Part shown: positions 40,108-53,963 of the stretch, piece after piece
Numbering within the stretch: position 1 is the stretch's first letter
Layout of the letters: every line of letters starts with the position of its first letter
Assembly (NCBI GenBank): GCA_947650365.1
Contig: CANTAL010000027.1
Coordinates: 496,001-560,000, forward strand
Length of the DNA: 64,000 nucleotides
Reading direction: 5' to 3'
DNA from: Chamaelirium japonicum
Taxonomy: Eukaryota > Streptophyta > Magnoliopsida > Liliales > Melanthiaceae
Notes under the pieces: generated by a model
Database searches by the model: none
What the model was told of the DNA's origin: nothing
What the model saw: only the letters and a program-made list of their open reading frames with translations
Position numbers and translations under genes: made by a program

Positions 40108-40705
40108 TCTATTCTAATTCATTTGCACGATCCATTCTAATTCATTGGTACGATCCATTCTAATTCATTCGCACGAATGTATCCATTCTAATTAATTCGT
40201 ACGATCCATTCAAATTCATTCATACGATCCATTCTAATTCATTCATACCATCCATTCTAATTCATTCGCATGAATATATCCATTCTAATTCATTCGTACG
40301 ATCCATTCTAATTCCTTCGTACGATCCATTCTAATTCATTTGCATGATCTATTCTAATTCATTCGCACAATCTATTCTAATTCATTCGTACGATCCATTG
40401 TAATTCATTAGCACGATCCATTCTAATTCATTCGTACGATCCATTCTATTTCATTCATACGATCCATTCTTACTCATTCGTACGATCCATTCTAATTCAT
40501 TCGCACGAATGTATCCATTCTAATTCATTCGTACGATCCATTCATTCGTACGATCCATTCTAATTCATTCGCACAATTTATTCTAATTCATTCGTACGAA
40601 CCATTCGAATTCCATCATTCTTATTCGTTCGTACGATCCATTCTAATTCATTTGCACAATCTACTCTAATTTATTCGTACGATCCATTCTAATTCATTCA
40701 TACAA
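40108..40705 (+). repeat. Forward satellite block 29
   Basis: Includes a shortened unit at 40540-40550 (CCATTCATTCGTACG). Ends CATACAATCGTGCGAATG. Confidence 0.9.
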
Positions 40706-41103
40706 TCGTGCGAATGAATTAGAATGTATTAGAATGGATCTCACGAATGAATTAGAATAGATTGTGTGAATGAATTAGAATGGATCGTACGAATGAATTA
40801 GAATGGATACATTCATGCGAATGAATTAGAATGGATCGTATGAATGAATTAGATAGGATCGTATGAATGAAAACGAATGGATCGTATGTATGAATTAGAA
40901 TGGATATATTCATGGGAATGAATTAGATTGGATCGTACGAAGGAATTAGAATGGATCATACGAATGAAATAGAATGGATCGTACGAAGAAATTAGAATGG
41001 ATTATACGTTATGAATGAATTAGAATGGATCGTACATATGAATTAGAATGGATACATTCATGGGAATGAATTAGAATAGATCGTACGAAGGAATTAGAAT
41101 AGA
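40706..41103 (-). repeat. Reverse satellite block 30
   Basis: Its last ~150 bp match the ends of blocks 4 and 6: ACGTTATGAATG, ACATTCATGGGAATG, then GAAGGAATTAG and the switch, here AGATCC (41101-41106) instead of GGATCC. Confidence 0.9.
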
Positions 41104-41771
41104 TCCATTCTAATTCATTCTAATTCATTCGTACGATCCATTCTAATTCATTCATACGATCCAATCTAATTTATTCATATGATCCATTCTAATTCATTCG
41201 CACGAATGTATCCATTCTAATTCATTTGCACGATCCATTATAATTCATTCGTACGATCCATTCTAATTCATTCACACGAATGTATCCATTCTAATTCATT
41301 CTAATTCCTTCGTATGATCCATTCTAATTCCTTCTCACGAATGTATCCGTTCTAATTCATTCGTATGATCCATTATAATTCATTCGCACAATCTATTCTA
41401 ATTCATTCGTACTATCCATTCTAATTCATTAGCACGATCCATTCTAATTCATTCATACAATTCATTCTATTTCATTCGTACGATCCATTCTTACTTATTC
41501 ATACGATCCATTCAAATTCATTCACACAAATGTATCCATTCTAATTCATTCGTACAATCCATTCTAATTCATTCGCACGATCCATTCTAATTCATTCGTA
41601 TGATCCATTCTAATTCATTCGTACGATCAATTCTAATTCATTCGCACGATCCATTCTAATTCATTCATACGATCCATTCTAATTCATTCGCACGAATGTA
41701 TCCATTCTAATTCATTCGTACGATCCATTCTATTTCATTCCTACGATCCATTCTTACTCATTCGTACGATC
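41104..41771 (+). repeat. Forward satellite block 31
   Basis: Starts with the doubled ATTCTAATTCATTC seen after the 8524 switch. Ends CGATCCGTACGAATGAG, where GTAC is the centre. Confidence 0.9.
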
Positions 41772-42079
41772 CGTACGAATGAGTAAGAATGGATCGTACG
41801 AAAGAAATAGAATGGATCGTACGAATGAATTAGAATGGATCGTGCGAATGAATTAGATTGGATCGTGCGAATGAATTAGAATGGATCGTACGAATGAATT
41901 AGAATGGATAAATTCGTGCGAATGAATTAGAATGGATCGTGCAAATGAATTAGAATGGGTCGTACGAATGAATTAGAATGGATGGTATGAATGAATTAGA
42001 ATGGATCGTACGAATGAATTAGAATGGATACATACGTGCGAATGAATTAGAATGGATCGTGCGAATGAATTAGAATGGA
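41772..42079 (-). repeat. Reverse satellite block 32
   Basis: About thirteen units ending at GGATCC 42077-42082. Overlapping open frames on both strands (41973-42237) simply cross this switch. Confidence 0.92.
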
Positions 42080-42848
42080 TCCATTCTAACTCATTCGTAC
42101 AATCCATTCTAATTCTTTTGCACGAATGTATACATTCTATTTCATTCGTACGATCCATTCTAATTCATTCGTATGTTCCATTCTTACTCATTCGTCCGAT
42201 CCATTCTAATTCATTCGCACGAATGTATCCATTCTAATTCATTCGTGTGATCTATTCTAATTTATTCGCATGATCCATTTAAATTTATTCATATGATCCA
42301 TTCTAATTCATTCGTATGATCCATTCTAATTCATTCGCACAATATATTCTAATTCATTCGTACGATCCAATCTAATTCATTAGCACGATCCATTCTAATT
42401 CATTCGTACGATCCATTCTATTTCATTCGTATGATCCTTTCTTACTCATTCGTACGATCCATTCTAATTCATTCGCACGAATGTATCCATTCTAATTTAT
42501 TCGTACGATCCATTCTAATTCATTCACACAATCCATTCTAATTCATTCGTTTGATCCATTCTAATTCATTCGCACGAATGTATCCATTCTAATTCATTCA
42601 TATGATCCATTCTAATTCATTCGCACGATCCATTCTAATTCATTCATACTATCCATTCTAATTCATTCATATGATCCATTCTAATTCATTCGCACGATCC
42701 ACTCTAATTCATTCATACGATCCATTCTAATTCATTCATACAATCCATTCTAATTCTTTCGCACGAATGTATCCATTCTAATTCATTCATACGATCCACC
42801 CTAATTCCTTCGTGTGATCCATTCTAATTTATTCGCACGAATGTATCG
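42080..42848 (+). repeat. Forward satellite block 33
   Basis: Ends in a 28-bp linker fused to reverse DNA: GAATGTATCGTACGAGAATTAG. Confidence 0.9.
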
Positions 42849-42968
42849 TACGAGAATTAGAATGAATCGTACGTATGAATTAGAAAGGATCGTACAAATG
42901 AGTAAGAATGGATCGTACGAATGAATTAGAATGGATCGCACAAAGGAATGAATTAGAATGGATACATT
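42849..42968 (-). repeat. Short reverse satellite block 34
   Basis: About five units. Returns to forward within GATACATTCGTATAATCC, where a reverse 28-bp linker meets a forward 23-bp linker. Confidence 0.88.
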
Positions 42969-43875
42969 CGTATAATCCATTCTAATTCATTCGTACGATC
43001 CATTCTAATTCTTTCGCACGAATGTATCAATTCTAATTCATTCGTACGATCCACCCTATTTCCTTCGTATGATCCATTCTAATTTATTCGTACGATCTAT
43101 TCTAATTCACTCGTACGATCCATTCTAATTCATTCATGCGATCCATTCTAATTTATTCATACGATCCATTCTAATTCATTCGCACGAATGTATCCATTCT
43201 AAATCATTCGTACGATCCATTCTAATTTATTCGCACAATCTATTCTTATTCATTCGTACGATCCATTCTAATTCATTCGCACGATCCATTCTAATTCATT
43301 CATACGATCCATTCGAATTCATTCATACGATCCATTCTAATTCATTCGTACGATCCACTCTAATTCATTCGCACGATCCATTCTACGTACGATCCAATCT
43401 AATTCATTCCCATGAATGAATCCATTCTAATTCATACGTACGATCCATTCTAATTCATTCATACGATCCAATCTAATTCATTCATATGATCCATTCTAAT
43501 TCATTCGTACGATCCATTCCGATCCAATCTAATTCATTCGTACGATCCATTCTAATTCATTCGTACGATCCATTCTTACTCATTCGTATGATCCATTCTA
43601 ATTCATTCGCTCGAATGTATCCATTCTAATTCATTCGTATGATCCATTCTAATTCATTCACACGATCCATTCTAATTCATTTATATGATCCATTCTAGAT
43701 CATTTGTACGATCCATTCTAATTCATTCATACGATCCATTCTAATTCATTCATACAATCCATTCTAATTCTTTCGCACGAATGTATCCATTCTAATTCAT
43801 TCGTACAATCCACTCTAATTCCTTCGTACGATCCATTCGAATTCATTCATACGATCCATTCTAATTCATTCGCAC
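42969..43875 (+). repeat. Forward satellite block 35
   Basis: Contains two ill-formed joints, CATTCTACGTACGATCC (near 43380) and CCATTCCGATCC (near 43516). Ends CGCACGTATGAATTGG. Confidence 0.9.
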
Positions 43876-45278
43876 GTATGAATTGGATCGTATGAATGAA
43901 TGAATTAGAATGGATCGTACGAATGTATTAGAATGGATCATATGAAGGAATTAGGGTGGATCGTACGAATGAATTAGAATGGATTAGAATGTATCGTACG
44001 AATGAATTAGAACGGATCGTACGAATGAATTAGAATGGATCGTACGAATAAATTATAATAAATTATGCGAATAATTTAGAATGGATCGTACGAATGAATT
44101 AGAATGGATACATTTGTGCGAATGAATTTGAAAGGATCGTATGAATGAATTAGATTGGATCGTTTGAATGAATTAGAATGGATCGTACGTATGAATTAGA
44201 ATGGATCGTACGAATGAATTAGAATGGATCGTATGAATGAATTTTTCGTACGAATAAATTAGAATAGATCATACGAAGGAATTAGGGTGGATCGTACGAA
44301 TGAATTAGAATGGATACATTTGTGCGAAAGAATTAGAATGGATTGTATGAATGAATTAGAATGGATCGTGTGAATGAATTAGAATGGATCGTACGAATGA
44401 ATTAGAATTGATTGTGCGAATGAAGTAGAATGGATCGTACGAATGAATTAGAATGGATACATTCGTGCGAATGAATTAGAATGGATCGTACGAAGGAATT
44501 AGAATGGTTACATTCGTGCGAATAAATTAGAATGGATCATACGAAGGAATTAGAATGGATCGTACAAATGAATTAGAATGGATACATTCGTGCAAAAGAA
44601 TTAGAATGGATTGTTTGAATGAATTAGAATGGATCATGTAAATGAATTATAATGGATCGTGCGAATAAATTAGAATGGATCGAACGAATGAATTAGAATA
44701 GATTGTGTGAATGAATTAGAATGGATCGTACGAATGAATTAGAATGGATACATTCATACGAATAAATTAGAATGGATCATATGAATGAATTAGATTGGAT
44801 CGTATGAATGAATTAGAATGGATCGTACGTATGAATTAGAATGGATCGTATGAATGAATTTTTCATACGAATAAATTAGAATGGATACATTCGTGCGAAT
44901 GAATTAGAATGGATCATACGAAGGAATTAGGGTGGATCATACGAATGAATTAGATTGGATAAATTTGTGCGAAAGAATTAGAATGGATTGTATGAATGAA
45001 TTAGAATGGATCGTGCGAATGAATTAGAATGGATCGTACGAATGAATTAGAATGAATCGTATGAATGAATTAGAATGGATCGTGCGAATGAATTAGAATG
45101 AAATAGAATGGATCGTGCGAAAGAATTAGAATGGATCGTATGAATGAATTAGAATGGATCGTACGAATGAAATAGAATGGATACATTCGTGTGAATTAAT
45201 TAGAATGGATCGTATGAATGAATTAGAATTGATCGTATAAATGAATTAGAATGGATCATACGAATAAATTAGAATGGA
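43876..45278 (-). repeat. Reverse satellite block 36
   Basis: Includes the duplicated GAATTTTTC unit. Ends at GGATCC 45276-45281. Confidence 0.92.
44108..45060 (-). repeat. ~0.62-0.64-kb local tandem duplication
   Basis: A rare decayed unit GAATGAATTTTTC...ACGAATAAATTAG occurs with ATTTTTC at 44241 and 44858 (617 bp apart). The flanking ATACATTTGTGCG / ATACATTCATACG units are 640 bp apart (44108/44748). Both copies continue with GAAGGAATTAGGGTGG. Confidence 0.85.
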
Positions 45279-48200
45279 TCCATTCTAATTCTTTCATATG
45301 ATCCATTCTAATTCATTCCCATGAATGTTGACATTCTAATTCATACGTACGATCCATTCTAATTCATTCATAACGTACGATCCATTCTAATTCCTTCGTA
45401 CGATCCATTCTAATTCATTCGCACAATCTATTCTAATTCTTTCGCATGATCTATTCTAATTCATTAGCACGATCCATTCTAATTCATTCGTACGATCCAT
45501 TCTATTTTATTCGTACGATCCATTCTTACTCATTCGTACGATCCATTCTTACTCATTCGTACGATCCATTCTAATTCATTAGCACGATCCATTCTAATTC
45601 ATTCATATGATCCATTCTATTTCATTTGTATGATCCATTCTTACTCATTCGTACAATCCATTCTTATTCATTCGCACGAATGTATCCATTCTAATTCATT
45701 CGTACGATCCATTCTAATTCATTCGCACGATCCATTCTAATTCATTTGTACGATCTATTCTAATTCATTCATACAATCCATTCTAATTCTTTCGCACGAA
45801 TGTATCCATTCTAATTCATTCGTACGATCCATTCTAATTCATTCGCACGATCCATTCTAATTCATTCATACGATCCATTCTAATTCATTCGTACGATCCA
45901 TTCTAATTCATTCGCACAATCCATTCTAATTCCTTCGTACGATCCATTCTAATTCATTCGTACGATCCATTCTATTTCATTCGTACGATCCATTCTTACT
46001 CATTCGTACGATCCATTCTAATTTATTCGCACGATCCATTCTAATTCATTCATACGATCAATTCTAATTCATTCATACGATCCATTCTAATTCATTCGCA
46101 TGATCTATTCTAATTTATTCATCCGATCCATTCTAATTCATTCATACGATCCATTCTAATTCATTCGCACGAATGTATCCATTCTAATTCATTCTTACGA
46201 TCCATTCTTACTCATTCGTACGATCCACTCTATTTCATTCGTACGATCCATTCTTACTCATTCGTACGATCCATTCTAATTCATTCGCACGAATGTATCC
46301 ATTTTAATTCATTCGTACGATCCCTTCTAATTCATTCGTACGATCCATTCTAATTCATTCGTATGATCCATTCTAATTCATTCGCATGATCCATTCTAAT
46401 TCATTCATACGATCCATTCTAATTCATTCAAACAATCCATTCTAATTCATTCACACAATCTATTCTAATTCATTCATACGATCTATTCTAATTCATTAGC
46501 ACGATCCATTCTAATTCATTCGTACGATCCATTCTATTTCATTCGTACGATCCTTTCTTACTCATTCGTACGATCCATTCTAATTCATTCGTACGATCCA
46601 TTTTAATTCATTAGCACGATCCATTCTAATTCATTCGTACGATCCATTCTATTTCATTCGTACGATCCATTCTTACTCATTCGTACAATCCATTCTAATT
46701 CATTCGCGCGAATGTATCCATTCTAATTCATTTGTACGATCCATTCTAATTCATTCGCACGATCCATTCTAATTCATTCGTACGATCCATTCTAATTCTT
46801 TCGGACGAATGTATCTATTCTAATTCATTCGTACGATCCTTTCTAATTCATTCGCACAATCCATTCTAATTCCTTCGTAAGATCCATTCTAATTCATTCG
46901 TACGATCCATTCAATTTCATTCGTGCGATCCATTCTTACTCATTCATACGATCCATTCTAATACATTCGCACGAATGTATCCATTCTAATTCATTCGTAC
47001 GATCCATTCTAATTCATTCGCACGATCCATTCTAATTCATTCATATGATCTATTCTAATTCATTCGCACGATCCATTCTAATTCATTCATACGATCCATT
47101 CTAATTCATTCATAAGATCCATTCTAATTTATTTCCATGAATGTATCCATTCTAATTCATTCGTACGATCCATTCTATTTCATTTATACGATCCATTCTT
47201 ACTCATTCGTACGATCCACTCTATTTCATTCGTACGATCCATTCTTACTTATTCGTACGATCCATTCTAATTCATTCGCACGATCCATTCTAAATCATTC
47301 ATACGATCTATTCTAATTCATTCGTACGATCCGTTCAAATTCATTCGCACGATCCGTTCTAATTCATTCATACGATCAATTCTAATTCATTCAAACAATC
47401 CATTCTAATTCTTTCGCACGAATGTATCCATTCTAATTCATTCGTACGATCCACCCTAATTCCTTCGTATAATCCAATCTAATTCATTCGCACGAATGTA
47501 TCCATTCTAATTTATTCGTACGATCCATTCGAATTCATTCATACGATCCATTCTAATTCATTCATACGATCCATTCTAATTCATTCATATGATCCATTCT
47601 AATTCATTCGCACGAATGTATCCATCCTAATTCATTCGTACGATCCATTCTAATTCATTCGCACAATCTATTCTAATTCATTCGTACGATCTATTCTAAT
47701 TCATTCGCACGATCCATTCTAATTCATTTGCACGATCCATTCTAATTCATTCATACAATCCATTCGAATTCTTTTGCACGAATGTATCCATTCTAATTCA
47801 TTCGTACGATCCATTCTAATTCCTTCGTACGATCCATTCTAATTGCTTCGTACGATCAATTCTATTTCATTCGTATGAACCATTCTAATTCCTTCGTACG
47901 ATCCATTCTAATTCATTCCCATGAATGTATCCATTCTAATTCATACGTACGATCCATTATAATTCATTCATACAATCCAATCTAATTCATTCATACGATC
48001 CATTCTAATTCATTCGCATGAATGTATCCATTCTAATTCATTCGTACGATCCATTCTAATTCATTCGTATAATCTATTCTAATTCATTCGTACGATCCAT
48101 TCTAATTCATTAGCACGATCCATTCTAATTTATTCGTACGATCCATTCTATTTCATTCGTACGATCCATTCTTACTCATTCGTACAATCCATTCTAATTC

Positions 48201-48655
48201 ATTCGCACGAATGTATCTATTCTAATTCATTCGTACGATCCATTTTAATTAATTCGCACGATCCATTCTAATTCATTCGTACGATCCATTCTAATTCATT
48301 CACACGATCCATTCTAATTCATTCACACCATCCATTCTAATTCATTCATACAATCCATTCTAGTTCTTTCGCACGAATGTATCCATTCTAATTCATTCGT
48401 GCGATCCACCCTAATTCCTTCGTACGATCCATTCTAATTCATTCGCACGAATGTATCCATTCTAATTCATTCGTACGATCCATTCGGATTCATTCATACG
48501 ATCCATTCCAATTCATTCATACGATCCATTCTAATTCATTTGCACAAATGTATCCATTCTAATTTATTCGTACGATCCATTCCGATCCAATCTAATTCAT
48601 TCATTTGATCCATTCTAATTTATTCGCACGAATGTATCCATTCTATTTCATTCCA
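45279..48655 (+). repeat. Forward satellite block 37 (~3.4 kb)
   Basis: Regular forward array. 28-mers at 45678 and 45798 are 120 bp apart (one 28-bp and four 23-bp units), a common module. Ends TTCCATTCGTGCGAATG. Confidence 0.94.
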
Positions 48656-49084
48656 TTCGTGCGAATGAATTAGAATGGATCATACGAATGAATCGTGCGA
48701 ATGAATTAGAATGGATTGTGCGATTGAATTAGAATGAATCGTATGAATGAATCGTGCAAATGAATTAGAATGGATCGTACGAATGAATTAGAATGGATCG
48801 TACAAATGAATTAGAATGGATTCATTCCCATGGATAAATTCGTGGAAATGAATTAGAATAAATCGTATGAATGAATTAGATTTGATCGTATGAATGAATT
48901 AGAATGGATCGTACGTATGAATTAGAATGGATACATTCATGCGAATGAATTACAATGGATCATACGAAGGAATTAGGGTGGATCGTACGAATGAATTAGA
49001 ATGGATATATTCGTGCGAACGAATTAGAATGGATCGTATGAATGAATTAGAACGGATCGTGTGAATGAATTAGAATAGAATGGA
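48656..49084 (-). repeat. Reverse satellite block 38
   Basis: Contains a scrap of forward linker, GGATTCATTCCCATGG (48826-48841). Ends AATAGAATGGATCCATTC with GGATCC 49082-49087. Confidence 0.92.
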
Positions 49085-50214
49085 TCCATTCTCATTCATT
49101 CGTATGATCCATTCTAATTCACTCATACGATCCATTCTAATTCATTCACACGATCTATTCTAATTCATTCATACGATCCATTCTAATTCATTAGCACGAT
49201 CCATTCTAATTCATTCGTACGATCCATTCTATTTCATTCGTATGATCCATTCTTACTCATTCCTACGATCCATTCTAATTCATTCGCATGAATGTATCCA
49301 TTCTAATTCATTCATACGATCCATTCTAATTCATTCGCACGATCCATTCTAATTTATACATACGATCCATTATAATTCATTCATACAATCCATTCTAATT
49401 CTTTCGCACGAATGTATCCATTCTAATTCATTCGTACGATCCATTCTAATTCATTCGAACGATCCATTCTAATTCATTCATACGATCCATTCTAATTCAT
49501 TCGTACGATCCATTCTAATTCATTCGCACAATCCATTCTAATTCCTTCGTACGATCCATTCTAATTCCGTCGTACGATCCATTCTAATTCCGTCGTACGA
49601 TCCATTCTAATTCATACGATCCATTCTAATTCATTCATACGATCCATTCCAATTCATTCGCTCTAATTCCTTCGTACGATCCATTCTAATTCTTTTGTAC
49701 GATCCATTCTAATTCCTTCGTACGATCCATTCAATTTCATTCGTATGATCCATTCTAATTCCTTCATACGATCCATTCTAATTCATTCCCATGAATGTAA
49801 CCATTCTAATTCATACATACGATCCATTCTAATTCATTCATACGATCCAATCTAATTCATTCATATGATCCATTCTAATTCGTTCGCACGAATGTATCCA
49901 TTCTAATTCATTCATACGATCCATTCTAATTCATTCGCATAATCTATTCTAATTCATTCGCACGATCCATTATAATTCATTCTAATTCATTCATACAATC
50001 CATTCTAACTCATTCTTATTCATTCGCACGATCTATTCTTATTCATTCGTACGATCCATTCAATCAAATTCATTCGCACGATCCAATCTAATTCATTCGC
50101 ACGATCCTTTCTAATTCATTCGCACGAATGTATCCTCATTCGCACGATCTATTCTAATTCATTTGCACGATCCATTCTAATTCATTCATACAATCCATTC
50201 TAATTCATTCGCAC
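49085..50214 (+). repeat. Forward satellite block 39
   Basis: Includes shortened units near 49610 (ATTCATACGATCC), 49655 (CATTCGCTCTAATTCC) and 50105-50140 (GTATCCTCATTCG). Ends CGCACTAATGAATTAG. Confidence 0.92.
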
Positions 50215-50719
50215 TAATGAATTAGAATGGATCGTACGAATGAAATAGAATGGTTCGTACGAATGAATTAAAATGGATACATTCGTGCGAATGAATAAGA
50301 ATGGATCGTATGAATGAATTAGAATGGATCGTATGAATAAATTAGAATGGATTGTACGAATGAATTAGAATAGATCGTATGAATGAATTAGAATTGATCG
50401 CATGAATGAATTAGAATGGACCACGCGAATGAATAAGAATGGATCGTACAAATGATGCGAATGAATAAGAATGGATCGTACGAATGAATTAGAATGGATA
50501 CATTCGTGCGAATGAATTAGAATGGATCGTACGATAAGTAAGAATGGATCGTATGAATAAAATAGAATGGATCGTACGAATGAATTAGAATTGATCGTGC
50601 CAATGAATTAGAATGGATCGTACGAATGAATTAGAATAGATTGTGCGAATGTATTAGAATGGATCGTACGAATGAATTAGAATGGATCGTGCGAATGAAT
50701 AAGAATGGATCGCACGATT
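50215..50719 (-). repeat. Reverse satellite block 40
   Basis: Holds a shortened pair, ACAAATGATGCGAATG (50449). Ends CGCACGATTGAATACATTC. Confidence 0.9.
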
Positions 50720-51103
50720 GAATACATTCTAATTCATTAGCACGATCCATTCTAATTCATTCGTACGATCCATTCTATTTCATTCGTACGATCCATTCTT
50801 ACTCATTCGTACGATCGATTCTAATTCATTCGCACGAATGTATCCATTCTAATTCATTCGTACAATCCATTCTAATTCCTTCGTACGATCCATACTATTT
50901 CATTCATACGATCCATTCTAATTCATTCATATAATCCATTCTAATTCTTTTGCACAAATGTATCCATTCTAATTCATTCGTACGATCCACCCTAATTTCT
51001 TCGTATGATCCATTCTAATTCATTCGCACAAATGTATCCATTCTAATTCATTCGTATGATCCATTCGAATTCATTCATATGATCTATTCTAATTCATTCG
51101 CAC
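50720..51103 (+). repeat. Forward satellite block 41
   Basis: Begins ACATTCTAATTCATTAGCAC. Ends CGCACGAAGGAATTAAATTGG. Confidence 0.9.
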
Positions 51104-52023
51104 GAAGGAATTAAATTGGATCGTACGAATAAATGAATTAGAATGGATAATACGTACGAATGTATTAGAATGGATACATTCGTGCGAAAGAATTAGAATG
51201 GATTGCATGAATGAATTAGAATGGATCGTATGAATGAAATAGAATGGATCGTACGAATGACTTAGAATGGATCGTACGAATGAATTAGAATGGATACATT
51301 CGTGCGAATGAATTAGAATGGATCGTACGAATTTGTAAGAATGGATCGTACGAATGAAATAGAATGGATTGTACGAATGAATTAGAATGGATCATGCTAG
51401 TGAATTAGAATGGATCGTACGAATGAATTAGAATAGATTGTGCGAATGAATTAGAATGGATCGTACGAATAAATTAGAATGGATCGTATGAATGAATTAG
51501 AATGGATCGTGCAAATGAATTAGAATGGATCGTACGAATGAATTAGAATGGATACATTCGTGCGAATGAAGTAGAATGGAGTGTATGAATGAATTAGAAT
51601 GGATCGTATGAATGAATTAGAATGTATCGTGCGAATGAATTAGAATGGATCGTACGAATGAATTAGAATGGATCGTGCGAATGAATTAGAATGGATCGTA
51701 CGAATGAATTAGAATGGATACATCCGTGCGATTAAATTAGAATGGATCGTACGAATCCGTAAGAATGGATCGTACGAATGAAATAGAACGGATCGTACGA
51801 ATCCGTAAGAATGAATCGTACGAATGAAATAGAACGGATCGTACGAATGAATTAGAATGGATCGTTCTAATAAATTAGAATGGATCGTACGAATGAATTA
51901 GAATGGATCGTAAGAATGAATTAGAATGGATTGTATGAATGAATTAGATCGTGCGAATGAATTAGAATGGATCGTACAAATAAGTAAGAATGGATCGTAC
52001 GAATGAAATAGAATAGATCATAC
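51104..52023 (-). repeat. Reverse satellite block 42
   Basis: Holds a 46-bp local duplication. Ends AATAGATCATACGTACGATCC, homologous to the 14061-14090 palindrome and its left flank (ACAAATAAGTAAGAATGG). Confidence 0.92.
51757..51848 (-). repeat. 46-bp local tandem duplication
   Basis: CCGTAAGAATG recurs at 51757 and 51803, exactly two units apart, with the same AGAACGG variant. Copy 2 of the 5.3-kb segment has it once (57123), so this arose after or was lost from the other copy. Confidence 0.9.
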
Positions 52024-52755
52024 GTACGATCCATTCTAATTCATTCATATGATCCATTCTAATTCTTCGCACGATTGAATCCATTCTAATTCATTCGTAC
52101 GATCCATTCTAATTCATTTGCACAATCTATTCTAATTCATTCGTACGATCCATTCTAATTCTTTCGCACGATCCAATCTAATTCATTCGCACGATCCATT
52201 CTAATTCATCATTCGCACAATCTATTCTAATTCATTCGTATGATCCATTCTAATACATTAGCATGATCCATTCTAATTCATTCGTACGACCCATTCTATT
52301 TCATTCATATGATCCATTCTTACTCATTCGTAAGATCCATTCTAATTCATTCGCACGAATATATCCATTCTAATTCATTCATACGATCCATTCTAATTCA
52401 TTCGCACGAATATATCCATTCTAATTCATTCGTACGATCCATTCTAATTCATTCGCACAATCTATTCTAATTTATTCGTATAATCCATTCTAATTCATTC
52501 GCACGATCCATTCTATTTCATTTGCACGATCCATTCTAATTCATTCATACAATCCATTCTAATTCTTTCGCACGAATGTATCCATTCAAATTCATTCGTA
52601 CGATCCATTCCAATTCATTCGCACAATCTATTCTAATTCATTTGTGCGATCCATTTGAATTTATTCATACGATCCATTCTAATTCATTCGTATGATCTAT
52701 GCTAATTCCTTCGTATGATCCATTCAAATTCATTCCCATGAATGTATCCATTCTA
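52024..52755 (+). repeat. Forward satellite block 43
   Basis: Contains the shortened ATTCATCATTCGCAC unit (near 52206), also at 5555, 8739, 57533 and 63109. Ends at the CTATAG palindrome. Confidence 0.92.
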
Positions 52756-52765
52756 TAGAATGGAT
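52746..52765. repeat. CTATAG palindromic strand switch, copy
   Basis: Same 20-bp palindrome as 5801, but here the left flank is the 28-bp linker (GAATGTATCC) and the right flank continues CGTACGAATG. Confidence 0.95.
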
Positions 52766-53224
52766 CGTACGAATGAATTAGAATGGATCGTATGAATGAA
52801 TTTGAATGGATCGTGCGAATGAATTAGAATGGATCGTAAGAATTAATTAGAATGGATACATTCGTGCGAAAGAATTAGAATGGATCGTACGAATGGGTAA
52901 GAATGGATTGTACGAATGAAATAGACTGGATCGTATGAATAAATTAGAATGGATCGTGCTAATGAATTAGAATAGATCGTACGAATGAATTAGAATATAT
53001 TGTGCGAATGATGAATTAGAATGGATCGTGCGAATGAATTAGATTGGATCGTGCGAATGAATTAGAATGGATCGTACGAATGAATTAGAATGGATACATT
53101 TGTGCGAATGAATTAGAATGGATCGTATGAATGAATTAGATTGGATCGTATGAATGAATTAGAATGGATCGTATGAATGAATTAGAATGGATCGTACGAA
53201 TGAATTAGAATGAATTAGAATGGA
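52756..53224 (-). repeat. Reverse satellite block 44
   Basis: Includes the shortened GCGAATGATGAATTAG unit (53005). Ends with doubled GAATTAGAATG before GGATCC 53222-53227, like blocks 22 and 26. Confidence 0.92.
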
Positions 53225-53963
53225 TCCATACTAATTCCTTCATACGATCCATTCTAATTCATTCCCTTGAATGTATCCATTCTAATTCATACATTCGATC
53301 CATTCTAATTCATTCATAACATATGATCCATTCTAATTCCTTCATACGATCCATTCTATTTCATTCGTATGATCCATTCTAATTCCTTCGTACGATCCAT
53401 TCTAATTCATTCTCATGAATCTATCCATTCTAATTCATACGTACGATCCATTCTAATTCATTCATACGATCCAATCTAATTCAATCATACGATACATTCT
53501 AATTCATTCGCACGAATGTATCCATTCTAATTCATTCGTACGATCTATTCTAATTCATTTGCACAATCTATTCTAATTCATTCGTACGATACATTCTAAT
53601 TCATTAGCACGATCCATTCTAATTCATTCACACGATCCATTCTAATTCATTCATACAATCCATTCTAGTTCTTTCGCATGAATGTATCCATTCTAATTCA
53701 TTCATGCGATCCACCCTAATTCCTTCGTACGATCCATTCTAATTCATTCGCACGAATGTATCCATTCTAATTCATTCGTACGATCCATTCGGATTCATTC
53801 ATACGATCCTTTCCAATTCATTCATACGATCCATTCTAATTCATTTGCACAAATGTATCCATTCTAATTTATTCGTACGATCCATTCCGATCCAATCTAA
53901 TTCATTCATTCGATCCATTCTAATTTATTCGCACGAAGGTATCCATTCTATTTCATTCCATTC
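53225..53963 (+). repeat. Forward satellite block 45
   Basis: Spans the join between the two 5.3-kb copies (~53610). It opens with CCATACTAATTCCTTC and an ATTCATAACATATG variant. Confidence 0.92.

Larger units (their letters stand above)
48305..53609. repeat. 5.3-kb tandem duplication, copy 1
   Basis: Every landmark pairs with copy 2: TAGTTCTTTCG (48361/53666), CCATTCCGATCC (48581/53886 for TCCGATCC), GGATCC (49082/54387), CTATAG (52746/58071), GGATCC (53222/58563). The shift is exactly 5305 over the left ~0.8 kb, 5364 near 50221 and 5341 at the right end. Differences are single substitutions plus a few whole-unit indels, so this is the youngest large event in the window. The left breakpoint is placed where variant order stops matching, about 48.30 kb. 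Confidence 0.92.
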
